This document shows, piece after piece, positions 8,271 to 15,945 of a DNA stretch of 49,362 bases (its first letter is position 1; the number at the start of each line of letters is the position of its first letter). This DNA comes from an uncultured beta proteobacterium (GTDB lineage Bacteria > Pseudomonadota > Gammaproteobacteria > Burkholderiales > Burkholderiaceae_C): the NCBI GenBank assembly GCA_903830985.1, contig CAIKVZ010000345.1, forward strand, positions 1 through 49,362, in the 5' to 3' direction. The notes beneath the pieces are model-generated. The model did no database searches and was not told where the DNA came from. It saw only the letters and a list, made by a program, of their open reading frames with translations. The position numbers and the translations under genes were made by a program.

Positions 8271-8432
8271 CGTCATTGCGACTGCCGCGTCGCGCAGGCT
8301 CCATTCCATGAACATGCTGCATCCCTCGTCATCGCGAGGCCGCAGGCCGTGGCGATCCATTTGCCGCGTCGCCAAAGCTCCTCGCAATGACGTTTTCGAC
8401 GGATGGATTGCTTCGCGCGGCTCGCAATGACG
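8271..8432. repeat. Cluster of REP-like 'GTCATTGCGAG...' elements
   Basis: Copies of a GTCAT(T/C)GCGA(G) unit and its complement TCGCAATGAC alternate here: 8272-8281, 8328-8337, 8381-8392 and 8421-8432. Between them lie GGCGATCCAT and GATGGATTGCTTCGCG segments. The copies form imperfect palindromes. The same units recur at 14466-14636 and 18952-19060. This is the widespread dispersed extragenic palindrome type with ends GTCATTGCGA and internal AAGCAATCCA. Between 8198 and 8270 I see only a degenerate copy (ATGTCATTCTTGC). Confidence 0.8.
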
Positions 8433-8470
8433 ACTCTGGTTCATGGGGCGTATGCGGGTCCGCGAGCTGC

Positions 8471-8503
8471 AAAAAAAAAGCGCCCGGCTTGCACCGGGCG
8501 CTT
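8471..8503 (-). terminator. Rho-independent terminator for the glycerophosphodiesterase gene
   Basis: On the minus strand this is a 10-bp GC-rich stem (AAGCGCCCGG/CCGGGCGCTT, 6-base loop) followed by a run of nine T. It ends the gene at 8536-9918. The same hairpin, base for base, follows the next gene (9984-10015). Confidence 0.9.
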
Positions 8504-8535
8504 GTGTCATGTCGTCGCGATGACGGCAGGTGTTG

Positions 8536-9918
8536 TCAGCGACCCAGTTCCTTCAAGTAGGTTGCGCGCGCTGCGACCGCGGTGTTGGTGAAGTCGGCGA
8601 AGACGCCGTCAATGCCGGCGCGCAGATACAGCAGCAGTTCGGCTGCCGGGTCGCCGTTGAACAGTCCGGCCAGGTACTTGCTTTCATTGCGGAAGGTGTA
8701 GGCGTGGACAAAAAGCCCGGCCTTGTGCGCGTCGGCGATCAGCGCCGTCGGCGTCACGCTGTTCACGTCGGACAGCGAAGGCGAATACGCCGTGCCGTCC
8801 GCATTCTTGGTCTTCAGCGGCGACATCTTCAACGTCATCACCTGCGGCTTCCACGGACCGATGCCGTCGGCGTAGGTCTTGATGTCGGCCAGGCCGGCGG
8901 GTGTCAGCATGGTGTCGAAGAAACGGCCGTCGCCCGCCACGGTCCAGCTGTAGGGGCGCCCGTCGACGAAGTTCCACACGTCGTTGCTGGCGTAGATCAT
9001 GGAGCCGTCGGCGTAGTTCACGTCGTTGCCGTCGATCAGCTGCACCGTGCGCGTGGCCAGGCCGGCGCTGCGCATGTACTTCAGGCTGTCCGGATCGAAG
9101 CTCTGCACGAAGATCGCCGCGGTCTTGCTGTTCATGTTGTTGTCCTTGACCAGCTTGATCAGCGCGTCTTCGAACGGGTGATTGCCGGTGCCGCAACCGT
9201 TGGCACGGGCCTGGGCGTTGTTCCATAGCGGGTTCTTGGTCTCGGGGTAGACGCTGATGGTGCGACCCGTGGAGGCGCTCTTGGCCTTGGCGATGTCGAT
9301 GATTTCCTGCATCGTCAGCACCGGGTACTTGCCGTTCAGGGCGGTCGGGCGCTCGCTGCGCGCGTCGTAGGTCGTGCCGAACACCCACTGCTTCATTTCA
9401 GCGACGGTGAAGTCGGTGATGGACCAGTCGCCGGTGTGGTCTTCACCGTCCACCACCAGGGACTTCAGCACCGACTTGGGGTCGGCGGGATTCGTCAGAT
9501 CGCTCAGGTACTGCGCGGGGCCGCCGAACTTGGTTCGGTCATAAGTCACGTTGACCAGCACGCCCGGCACAGTGCGCTTGCGCGCAGCCACGGTGGCGTT
9601 GGTTGCCGCCACGGTCGTGATGCTGGTGTTGTCGCTAAGCCAGGGGTTGTGGCGTGCCACGAGCACGCAGTCACGGCTCAGGTGCAGGTCCATCTCCAGC
9701 GAGTCGGCACCGGCGTCGGCAGCGGCTTCGTACGAAGGCTGGGTTTCTTCGGGGAACAGGCCCGGCAGGCCGCGGTGTCCGATGACCAGGGGCTGATTGC
9801 CATCCACGGTCAGGAACGGATCGACGCCGTTTCCGCCGCAGGCGCTCAGCGCGAGTGTCAGGGCGCTGACGCAAAAAAGGCCTGCCTGGCGTATTGACTT
9901 GGAAGTGTTGACGGTCAT
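8536..9918 (-). CDS. glpQ: Glycerophosphodiester phosphodiesterase, lipoprotein
   Basis: A 460-residue GlpQ/GDPD-family enzyme that cleaves glycerophosphodiesters to glycerol-3-phosphate and an alcohol. It carries a lipoprotein signal with lipobox ALSAC (Cys27), so it should be membrane-anchored outside the cytoplasm. The catalytic set is visible: GHRG (His48), PEET (Glu57/58), LEMD (Glu75, Asp77) and ARHN (His90). The TIM-barrel continues to YPETKNP and IDGVFADF near the C-terminus. AAGGGA lies before the ATG. It has its own Pho-type promoter upstream and its own terminator downstream. The gene symbol reflects family membership; the long inserts fit the phytoplankton/bacterial phosphate-scavenging GDPD type rather than cytoplasmic UgpQ. 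Confidence 0.9.
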   Translation of the reverse strand: MTVNTSKSIRQAGLFCVSALTLALSACGGNGVDPFLTVDGNQPLVIGHRGLPGLFPEETQPSYEAAADAGADSLEMDLHLSRDCVLVARHNPWLSDNTSITTVAATNATVAARKRTVPGVLVNVTYDRTKFGGPAQYLSDLTNPADPKSVLKSLVVDGEDHTGDWSITDFTVAEMKQWVFGTTYDARSERPTALNGKYPVLTMQEIIDIAKAKSASTGRTISVYPETKNPLWNNAQARANGCGTGNHPFEDALIKLVKDNNMNSKTAAIFVQSFDPDSLKYMRSAGLATRTVQLIDGNDVNYADGSMIYASNDVWNFVDGRPYSWTVAGDGRFFDTMLTPAGLADIKTYADGIGPWKPQVMTLKMSPLKTKNADGTAYSPSLSDVNSVTPTALIADAHKAGLFVHAYTFRNESKYLAGLFNGDPAAELLLYLRAGIDGVFADFTNTAVAARATYLKELGR

Positions 9919-9945
9919 GGGTGTTCCCTTGTTGGTGAGAGCTTT

Positions 9946-9979
9946 ACTCTAGGTTTGCAATGTGACAGGGCCAAGTCCC
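9946..9979 (-). promoter_or_regulatory. Probable PhoB-dependent promoter, glpQ
   Basis: Read on the minus strand: GGGACTT (weak repeat, 9979-9973), GGCC, CTGTCAC (9968-9962), 10 bp, then -10 TAGAGT (9951-9946). One repeat is perfect, the distal one is poor; spacing is exact. Confidence 0.6.
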
Positions 9980-9983
9980 GGCG

Positions 9984-10015
9984 AAAAAAAAGCGCCCGGC
10001 TTGCACCGGGCGCTT
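9984..10015 (-). terminator. Rho-independent terminator for TBDR2
   Basis: A 10-bp stem AAGCGCCCGG/CCGGGCGCTT with a 6-base loop and a T-run on the minus strand, 31 bases after the receptor stop. It is identical to the hairpin at 8471-8503. Confidence 0.9.
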
Positions 10016-10046
10016 GTGATTCGCCAGCCCGAAGGGCTGCGCTGGA

Positions 10047-12269
10047 TCAGAAATCCATCGTGGCCGTGATGGAGAACGAGCGCTCCGGCAGGATGGTCAG
10101 GTAGTCGCCGGCCAGCGGTGTGACGGCGGAGCTGCCCGTGGCGCCGGAGACGGCGACGATGTCGTGGCGATTGAACAGGTTGTTCACGCCGAACTGCAGC
10201 TTGGTCTTCTTGTCAAACGGCGTGAGCTTGGCCACTGTGTAGTTGACGAACAGGTTCGCCACCGTCACGGGCTCGATCGAGAAGGCCTCGTTCACCACGG
10301 GGGTGGTCGCGGTCTTGCCGTCGTTGTACATCTTGCCGACGCGCTTGGCCTGCACATTGGCGCTCCATGGGCCTTGCTGGAAGTTCAGGCCCAGGGATTC
10401 GGTGTCGCGCGGCGCGCCGGCGACCCATTTGCCGCTGGCGTACTTCAGGCTGCCCAGGGTGAGGTTGGCGTACAGGCTGAAGCCATGGCCCAGCGTGACG
10501 TTGGTCTCGACCTCGAAGCCCTGGCTCACCTCGGTGCCGGAGAGCGTGTAGGCGGTGTTGCCCGTGACCGTGTCGAGCACGCCGGTGTAGGCGCCGTCGA
10601 GCTTGGTGTGGTACACGTCGGCCGACACCGACAGACCGGTGCCGTTCCAGACCGTGCCGAACTGCACGGTGCTGGACTTGGTGGGCTTCGGCGCGGGCGA
10701 GACCAGGGCGTTCTTCACGTCAAACACGCTGGTGGTGGGGATCTGGTCGCCCTTGGCGAATTGACCGTACACGCTCCAGTTGGGCTGCACCATGTAGTGC
10801 ACGTCCAGGGTAGGCAGCCAGTCGGTGTAGGTCACGGAATTGGCCAGGCTGGCCGCGCCGCCGGTGATCACGCCCGTGGTCTTGTTGTACACGCCGCCCA
10901 GGGTTCCCACTGCGGTGCCGTTGTCCTGCAGGTGCACAAACTCCTGCTTGTACGAGGCGTACTTCAAGCCGGGCGTGATGCTCAAAGTGGGGCTCAGCTT
11001 GAACTCGTGTTCGACGTAGGGCTGCATCGTCGTCGTGGTGTAGGTCTCGCTGAAGTTGGGCGCAGCGGTGTCGATCCAGGTGCGTGGGTCCGAAGGGATC
11101 TGGAAGCGGAAGCTTTCGGCGCGGTCCAGCCACAGGCCCATGCGCAGCGTGCCCAGTGACGATTCGCGGCTCACGCGCAACAGGTTGCCCATGGTGATGT
11201 AGGAGTTGAGCTTGTCCACGGCGCTGGTGGTCGACAGGGTCGTGACGGAGCCGTTGTAGTTCTGCTTGTTGTGGTAGTTGTAGCGGTACAGCTTGTCTTC
11301 CAGCTTCCAGCCGCCGCCCAGGTTCGCGGCAATGCCGGCGTACTCGAAATCGGTGTCGATGGTGTAGAAGTTGTAGCCGTAATAGTCGCCGCGCTTGGGG
11401 TCGTTGCTCAGCAGGTAGTTGTACTTGGCCAGGTCGAAGTCGGAACGCAGCAGGCCCTTGATGTTGGGCGTGTTGTTCGTCAGGTTCAGCACCGACGCGA
11501 ACAGCGTCAGCGTCATGTCGTTGGTGAGCGCGTTCTGGTACTTGGCGGAAGCGGCCTTGCGGTCCTGCTGGTTATAGGTCTCGTAGCCGTCAGACTGCAT
11601 CTGCTGCACGTTCACCAGCAGGTTGGATTTGCCGTCGGCACCGAACTGGCCGGTCTCGTGTTCCAGGCCGATCAGGCGCGTGTTCCACGAACCGTAGGAC
11701 GCGGTGACGCTGCTGCGGCGCTCGGCTTCGAGCGTGCGGCTTTGCAGGTCCACGCTGCCGCCGAAGGTGGCTTGTCCCACGGTGGCGGCCGAGCCCGGGC
11801 TGCGGTCCACGACGGCGCCGCCGATGAACTGCGCCGGGAAGAAGACCCAGGAGTGGTGGCTCACGCCGTTGGTGTCGTTGAACGGGATGCCGTCAAAGCT
11901 GAATACGGTGTAGCTGTCCGACAGGCCGCGCAGCGTGATCTTGGCGTCGCCCAGGCCCACGCCGTTGGCGGTGTAGCTGAAGATGCCCGGCGTCATGTTG
12001 ATGACTTGGGTGTAGTCGGAGATCGGCGAGGTGTAGTCGCGGATGTAGGCGTCGCCCACAACCGACTTGGCCGAGCGCGCTTCCAGCGAACCCTGCGACG
12101 GTGCGGTCTCGGTGGCAGCCATGGTGGAGGGTGCGCTCACCACCACAGTGGGCAGATTCGTGCTGGCCGAAGTTTGCGCAAAGGCGGGTGCCGCGAAGAT
12201 CACGGCCAGGGCGCCAGCGATGTGCAGCACGTTGGCGCGCAGCGGGTGGGGGTTGATTTTTTTGGACAT
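10047..12269 (-). CDS. TonB-dependent outer-membrane receptor (TBDR2)
   Basis: A 740-residue receptor starting MSKKINPHPL, with signal peptide to about 32 (APAFAQT). The plug domain contains QVINMTPGIFSYTANG, ITLRGLSDS and FSFDGIPFNDTNG, then a barrel ending SITATMDF with a terminal Phe as outer-membrane proteins require. The ATG at 12269 is used because it starts the signal peptide; an upstream in-frame ATG gives 31 extra charged residues. It has its own Pho box, back to back with that of the acid-phosphatase-like gene, and its own terminator. Aromatic residues are abundant in the barrel. Ligand unknown; the regulation points to a phosphorus compound. Confidence 0.92.
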   Translation of the reverse strand: MSKKINPHPLRANVLHIAGALAVIFAAPAFAQTSASTNLPTVVVSAPSTMAATETAPSQGSLEARSAKSVVGDAYIRDYTSPISDYTQVINMTPGIFSYTANGVGLGDAKITLRGLSDSYTVFSFDGIPFNDTNGVSHHSWVFFPAQFIGGAVVDRSPGSAATVGQATFGGSVDLQSRTLEAERRSSVTASYGSWNTRLIGLEHETGQFGADGKSNLLVNVQQMQSDGYETYNQQDRKAASAKYQNALTNDMTLTLFASVLNLTNNTPNIKGLLRSDFDLAKYNYLLSNDPKRGDYYGYNFYTIDTDFEYAGIAANLGGGWKLEDKLYRYNYHNKQNYNGSVTTLSTTSAVDKLNSYITMGNLLRVSRESSLGTLRMGLWLDRAESFRFQIPSDPRTWIDTAAPNFSETYTTTTMQPYVEHEFKLSPTLSITPGLKYASYKQEFVHLQDNGTAVGTLGGVYNKTTGVITGGAASLANSVTYTDWLPTLDVHYMVQPNWSVYGQFAKGDQIPTTSVFDVKNALVSPAPKPTKSSTVQFGTVWNGTGLSVSADVYHTKLDGAYTGVLDTVTGNTAYTLSGTEVSQGFEVETNVTLGHGFSLYANLTLGSLKYASGKWVAGAPRDTESLGLNFQQGPWSANVQAKRVGKMYNDGKTATTPVVNEAFSIEPVTVANLFVNYTVAKLTPFDKKTKLQFGVNNLFNRHDIVAVSGATGSSAVTPLAGDYLTILPERSFSITATMDF

Positions 12270-12311
12270 GTGAACTCGGTTTATGAAAAGGAATTGCGGG
12301 AAAACCCTGCG

Positions 12312-12345
12312 ATCATCCGAAGGTCGTGTGACGGTTGCGTGACGC
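12312..12345 (-). promoter_or_regulatory. PhoB-dependent promoter, TBDR2
   Basis: On the minus strand: GCGTCAC (12345-12339), GCAA, CCGTCAC (12334-12328), 10 bp, then -10 GATGAT (12317-12312). Predicted start near 12305, giving a 5' leader of about 35 bases. It is divergent from the Pho box at 12372, 26 bp away. Confidence 0.75.
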
Positions 12346-12371
12346 TGTTGCATGGCATCCACAAGCGACGT

Positions 12372-12405
12372 CTGTCATGGAAATGACTTGTTCGTTGCAT
12401 ACTGT
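12372..12405 (+). promoter_or_regulatory. PhoB-dependent promoter, acid-phosphatase-like lipoprotein
   Basis: CTGTCAT (12372-12378), GGAA, ATGACTT (12383-12389), 10 bp, then -10 TACTGT (12400-12405). The first repeat is the exact E. coli consensus half-site. Predicted start near 12412, about 57 bases before the ATG. Confidence 0.75.
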
Positions 12406-12468
12406 GTTGCATCCACGAAAACCGGCGCGCGAACGCTAAGTCGCCCGCGCCCTCCGAAAGTCCACCCC

Positions 12469-13875
12469 ATGTTTTCCACTACAAGTACGCGTCTCACAGG
12501 CGTTGCGCTGGTATCTTTGCTGCTTGCAGCCTGCACCGATTTCTCACCCCTCGCACCCGACGTGCGCGCCGATTCGGTCTATACCGTGCAGGCTCAGGGC
12601 CAAAGCGCCGTGGTGCGCGCCCTGACGCGCGCCAGCGTTTGTCCCGCCATCGCCTGGGACGGTGGCGCGGCGCTGCCGATGCAACAGCGCGCTGCCGCGG
12701 CTGTCGCGCCGCTGCGCGCGGGCGGTGCGCAATCGGACGGCAAGGAGGCGGTGTTCAATGTGCTGACTTGCGAGGCCGCCTGGCCTGCTGGCGTGCTGCG
12801 CGCCCGCGTCGCCGGGGTGGAGGTGCCAGCGCCGCGCCAGGAGATCCGCCGCATCGTCATCATTGCCGACACGGGTTGCCGCATGAAGGGTTCGGAGAAC
12901 GCGTTCCAGGCCTGCAATGACGCCGAGAAATGGCCCTTTGCCCAGGTGGCGGCAAGCGCAGCGGCGAAGAAGCCCGATCTGGTGCTGCACATCGGCGACG
13001 TCCATTACCGCGAGAGCCCCTGCCCGGCTGACAAGGCCGGCTGCGCCAACAGCCCCTGGGGTTATGGCTACGACGCCTGGCAGGCCGATCTGTTCAAACC
13101 TGCCGCGCCGCTGCTGGCCGCTGCCCCCTGGGTCTTTGTGCGCGGCAACCACGAAAGCTGCGCACGCGCAGGTCAGGGCTGGTTTCGCTTCATCGACAGC
13201 CAGCCCTGGAGCGAGGCGCGTTCCTGCAACGACCCGGCGCGTGATGGTGATGCCGACTACTCGGCACCCTATGCCGTGCCGCTGACGGCTGACACGCAAC
13301 TGCTGATTTTTGATTCGTCCAAAACCGCGGGCGTGGCTTTTTCCAGCACCGACGCGGCGTTCCAGAAGTACAGCGCGCAGCTCCAGGCCGTGGGCCAGTT
13401 GGCGCAGCAAAAGCCCAACAGCTTTTTCATGAGCCACCATCCGCTGCTGTCCGTGGCCTTGGTCAAGGAAGGCAAGAAACCCAAGCCCGGTGGCAACGAA
13501 GGCCTGCAGTCGGTGTTCTCGGCCCGGTTCCCGCAGCGGCTTTTTCCTGACGGAATCTCGCTGGCGCTGCATGGCCATGTGCATGTGTTCGAGTCCATCA
13601 GCTTCAAGGGCGCGCAGCCGGCCTCGCTGGTGCTGGGCAACTCCGGCTCGGCCAACGAGGGCAAGCCCCCGCAGGTGCTGCCGCCGGGTTTTCAGGCCTG
13701 GGCCGGCGCCGAGGTGGAGGATTACGCCGCGCGCGGCGACTACGGCTTCGCCACGTTGGACCGCGTGGGCCACAGCGCCGACTGGCTGCTCACCGAATAT
13801 ACGGTGAGCGGTGTGGCCGTGCTCGAGTGCGCCATCGCCAGCGGCAAGAGCCGCTGCAAAAAGCTCAGTCCCTGA
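12469..13875 (+). CDS. Purple-acid-phosphatase-like metallophosphoesterase, lipoprotein
   Basis: A 468-residue protein whose signal ends in lipobox LLAAC (Cys22); the ATG at 12469 is chosen because it opens that signal. The five metal-binding motifs of the purple acid phosphatase/calcineurin-like fold appear in order: DTG (134-136), GDVHY (176-180), GNHES (226-230), SHHP, and GHVHVFE. The DxG-GDxxY-GNH(E/D)-xxxH-GHxH set is the one typical of purple acid phosphatases, including the Tyr in GDxxY that gives their colour. It would release phosphate from esters at the cell envelope. Several Cys pairs suggest disulfides. It has its own Pho box, divergent from TBDR2. The following small lipoprotein starts 68 bases downstream. 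Confidence 0.88.
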   Translation: MFSTTSTRLTGVALVSLLLAACTDFSPLAPDVRADSVYTVQAQGQSAVVRALTRASVCPAIAWDGGAALPMQQRAAAAVAPLRAGGAQSDGKEAVFNVLTCEAAWPAGVLRARVAGVEVPAPRQEIRRIVIIADTGCRMKGSENAFQACNDAEKWPFAQVAASAAAKKPDLVLHIGDVHYRESPCPADKAGCANSPWGYGYDAWQADLFKPAAPLLAAAPWVFVRGNHESCARAGQGWFRFIDSQPWSEARSCNDPARDGDADYSAPYAVPLTADTQLLIFDSSKTAGVAFSSTDAAFQKYSAQLQAVGQLAQQKPNSFFMSHHPLLSVALVKEGKKPKPGGNEGLQSVFSARFPQRLFPDGISLALHGHVHVFESISFKGAQPASLVLGNSGSANEGKPPQVLPPGFQAWAGAEVEDYAARGDYGFATLDRVGHSADWLLTEYTVSGVAVLECAIASGKSRCKKLSP

Positions 13876-13942
13876 ATCTTGCTGGAACGGGGAAGCAGCG
13901 GCTTGGTACGATGCAATCCCGATGTTTGAAAACAGGAGATGC

Positions 13943-14419
13943 ATGATGCTTGTTCGCGGATTGGCAATCGCCACAGCAATCGCGGCCCTGACCGCCTGTT
14001 CAAGTTCTGTTCCCCTCGCACCGGGGGCGGCCCGGGTATCGGCTTTCACTCCGACGCTGGTGGGTGCCTGGGAGGTGACGGCCAGCCGGGCCAAGGGCGT
14101 AGGCAAGAACCTGCTGACGTTTTCTTCCGACGGGACATTCTTTCGCAGCGGCGACGCCCATCCGGTGGTCAGCGGCGGACACGGCGCCTGGAAGCGCACC
14201 GGCCCGAACCAGTTCAATGCAAGCTATGTGTCCTTCACCTTCGACCCGAGCGGCAAGTGGGTGGGCGTGAACCGCAACAACCTGCAGCTCACCCTGGCCG
14301 AAGATGGCAACGGTTTTCAGGGAACGGTGAAGAGCAGCAACCGGGACCTGGAAGACAAGGTGGTGAGTACGACCACATCGCCACTTGCGGGCAAGCGCAT
14401 TCAGGTCCAGGACTTCTGA
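13943..14419 (+). CDS. Small lipoprotein with lipocalin-like segment
   Basis: A 158-residue protein with signal and lipobox ALTAC (Cys20 if the first ATG is used). AGGAG lies 4 bases before the ATG at 13943 and 7 bases before a second one at 13946; either may be used. After the lipobox it carries VPLAPGA, echoing SPLAPDV in the preceding lipoprotein. The mature part has LVGAWEVTAS and LLTFSSDGTFF, as in small lipocalin-like/META-type barrels. It has no enzyme motif. It lies 68 bases after the acid-phosphatase-like gene, so it may be co-transcribed from that Pho promoter. Confidence 0.75.
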   Translation: MMLVRGLAIATAIAALTACSSSVPLAPGAARVSAFTPTLVGAWEVTASRAKGVGKNLLTFSSDGTFFRSGDAHPVVSGGHGAWKRTGPNQFNASYVSFTFDPSGKWVGVNRNNLQLTLAEDGNGFQGTVKSSNRDLEDKVVSTTTSPLAGKRIQVQDF

Positions 14420-14465
14420 AGCAGCTCCGGACTGCTGAGGATCGTGTCGGCGCCGGCACCCACGC

Positions 14466-14636
14466 TGTCATCGCGACGGCCGCGACGCTCTACAGGTCGT
14501 CATCGCGAGCGCAGCGTGGCGATCCATATGCTGCATTGCCACCACTTCTCGCAATGACGATTTCAACAGCATGGACTGCCACGGCCTTCGGCCTCGCAGT
14601 GACGAGTGCTTGTTTCGGTCTCGCGATGACGGGGGG
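14466..14636. repeat. Second REP-like cluster
   Basis: At least five copies of the GTCATCGCGA / TCGCAATGAC unit lie head-to-head (14467-14476, 14498-14508, 14549-14559, 14594-14604, 14620-14631). They are separated by GTGGCGATCCAT and ATGGACTGCCACGGCCTTCGG segments. The remaining bases between the lipoprotein gene and this cluster (14420-14465) hold only a weak AGCAG/CTGCT hairpin. Confidence 0.8.
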
Positions 14637-14660
14637 GCTGCCGTTGTTTTCCGTCCTCAA

Positions 14661-14694
14661 CTGACACGTCATTGTCATATCGAAAAGCCACACT
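14661..14694 (+). promoter_or_regulatory. PhoB-dependent promoter, exbD-tonB-TBDR3-exbB operon
   Basis: CTGACAC (14661-14667), GTCA, TTGTCAT (14672-14678), 10 bp, then a poor -10 CACACT (14689-14694). Both repeats are good; the -10 is weak, as tolerated at activator-dependent promoters. Confidence 0.65.
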
Positions 14695-14740
14695 GCGGCC
14701 TGTTTCAAGCGCCACCGGCGCGAAAGAAAAGGCCAAAGAA

Positions 14741-15166
14741 ATGCGCAACTGGAGCCGCGCCCCGAAACGCAAGGGGCGCATTGAAATCATTCCGATGATC
14801 GATGTGATGATGTTCCTGCTGGTCTTCTTCGTGTTGCTCAGCGTGAACGTCATTCCGGCGCTGGGCATCAAGACCCAGTTGCCCAATTCATCGCAGTCCC
14901 AGTCGCTCAAGACGCCGGTGAAGCAGGTCGTGGTCAGCATCGGTCTGGACGAGTCCATCGTGGTGGACGGCGCCAGCGTGACCATTGCCACGCTGTCGCA
15001 GGCGGTGCGCACCAGTGCGCGCGGCGCGGAAAAAGTTTCGGTCATTCTGAACAGCGACAAGGGCGTTGCCGTGCAGCGCCTGATCGAGGTCATGGACGAG
15101 CTCAAGGCCAAGGGCTGGGATTCCATGTCCATCGCCGCGCGCCGACGCGAAGGCCAGGCTTCGTGA
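14741..15166 (+). CDS. exbD: ExbD-type biopolymer transport protein
   Basis: A 141-residue inner-membrane protein of the TonB energising motor. It has a short basic N-terminus (RAPKRKGRIEIIP), then one membrane helix PMIDVMMFLLVFFVLL with the proton-path Asp21, then a periplasmic domain (VVVSIGLDESIVVDG, VSVILNSDKGV) as in ExbD/TolR. I chose ATG 14741 because it places the helix correctly and a longer reading adds unrelated residues. Its stop overlaps the tonB start (TGATG). It uses proton-motive force together with the ExbB-like gene at 18306. It belongs to an unusual order exbD-tonB-receptor-exbB. Confidence 0.9.
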   Translation: MRNWSRAPKRKGRIEIIPMIDVMMFLLVFFVLLSVNVIPALGIKTQLPNSSQSQSLKTPVKQVVVSIGLDESIVVDGASVTIATLSQAVRTSARGAEKVSVILNSDKGVAVQRLIEVMDELKAKGWDSMSIAARRREGQAS

Positions 15167-15900
15167 TGGCACTGGACGGCGTCTTGCAAGTCAGCCTGGA
15201 GGCGCGCGAAGACTTCACGCGCCACGGGCTGTCGCTGCTCGTCACCGCTGTCTGCGCCACGGCCCTCTGGTCGATCGGCTCGCGTCCCCTGTGGCTGGCT
15301 TCGCCGCCCGCTGCCTCGGTGCCGATTCAATTGATGCTGGAAGAGTTGGCGCCGCTTGCAGAAGTTCCGCCGCCGCCACCTCCGCCTGTGGTGCAGCAGG
15401 CGCCGCGGGAGACCGTGCCGCTGAGCCGCGCTGCCGCCACGCCAACGCCAGCCCCTCTCGATGTGGCGGCCACACCTTCGCCCAATGCGACGGCACAGGT
15501 CCTTGTGCCGCAACCTGTGGCCGCGCCCGTGGTACACGCGCCGCCGCCCGTGCTTGCTGCGCCCCCGCCCAAGCCAGCCCCCCCTTCGAGCGCTGGCATT
15601 GAGGCCGACTACGTGGCCCGCGTGCGGGCTTTGCTCAACGCCGGCAAGCGCTATCCCACCGGGCGCGAGGCCAGCATGCAGCGGCCCCAGGGCAAGGTGC
15701 GCGTCTGGTTCACGCTCTCGCGCGACGGCTCGCTGCAAGACGCCGGCATACAGGATTCATCCAATTCGCTGCTGCTGGACAACGCCGCGCTGGCCACGGT
15801 GCGCCGCGCCAGCTTTTCGGCCTTCGCGACCGAGGCCTGGGCCGGTCAGGAACAGCACAAATTCAGCGCCGAACTCGAGTTCCTCACGCCCGGTTCCTGA
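15166..15900 (+). CDS. tonB: TonB family protein, dedicated to the adjacent receptor
   Basis: A 244-residue protein starting at ATG 15166, overlapping the exbD stop; a GTG one codon earlier is possible. It has an N-terminal membrane helix (GLSLLVTAVCATALWSIG), then a long Pro-rich spacer (PPPPPPPVVQQ and PAPPSS) that crosses the periplasm. The C-terminal TonB domain follows (YVARVRALLNAGKRYP, GKVRVWFTLSRDGSL, ALATVRRASF). The layout matches TonB/TolA-type energy transducers. It links ExbB-ExbD to the outer-membrane receptor plug. A 45-base gap separates it from TBDR3. Confidence 0.9.
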   Translation: MALDGVLQVSLEAREDFTRHGLSLLVTAVCATALWSIGSRPLWLASPPAASVPIQLMLEELAPLAEVPPPPPPPVVQQAPRETVPLSRAAATPTPAPLDVAATPSPNATAQVLVPQPVAAPVVHAPPPVLAAPPPKPAPPSSAGIEADYVARVRALLNAGKRYPTGREASMQRPQGKVRVWFTLSRDGSLQDAGIQDSSNSLLLDNAALATVRRASFSAFATEAWAGQEQHKFSAELEFLTPGS

Positions 15901-15945
15901 TCACTTTTTTTCGCTATTTTCTTTAATCAACTGAGTCAACGCACC

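Noticed and set aside
8271-8432. Repeated units first considered as a CRISPR array
   Set aside because: Units alternate in orientation, spacing is irregular and no cas gene is near; they are dispersed palindromes.
14420-14465. Terminator after the small lipoprotein gene
   Set aside because: The AGCAG/CTGCT stem is only 5 bp and has no T-run.
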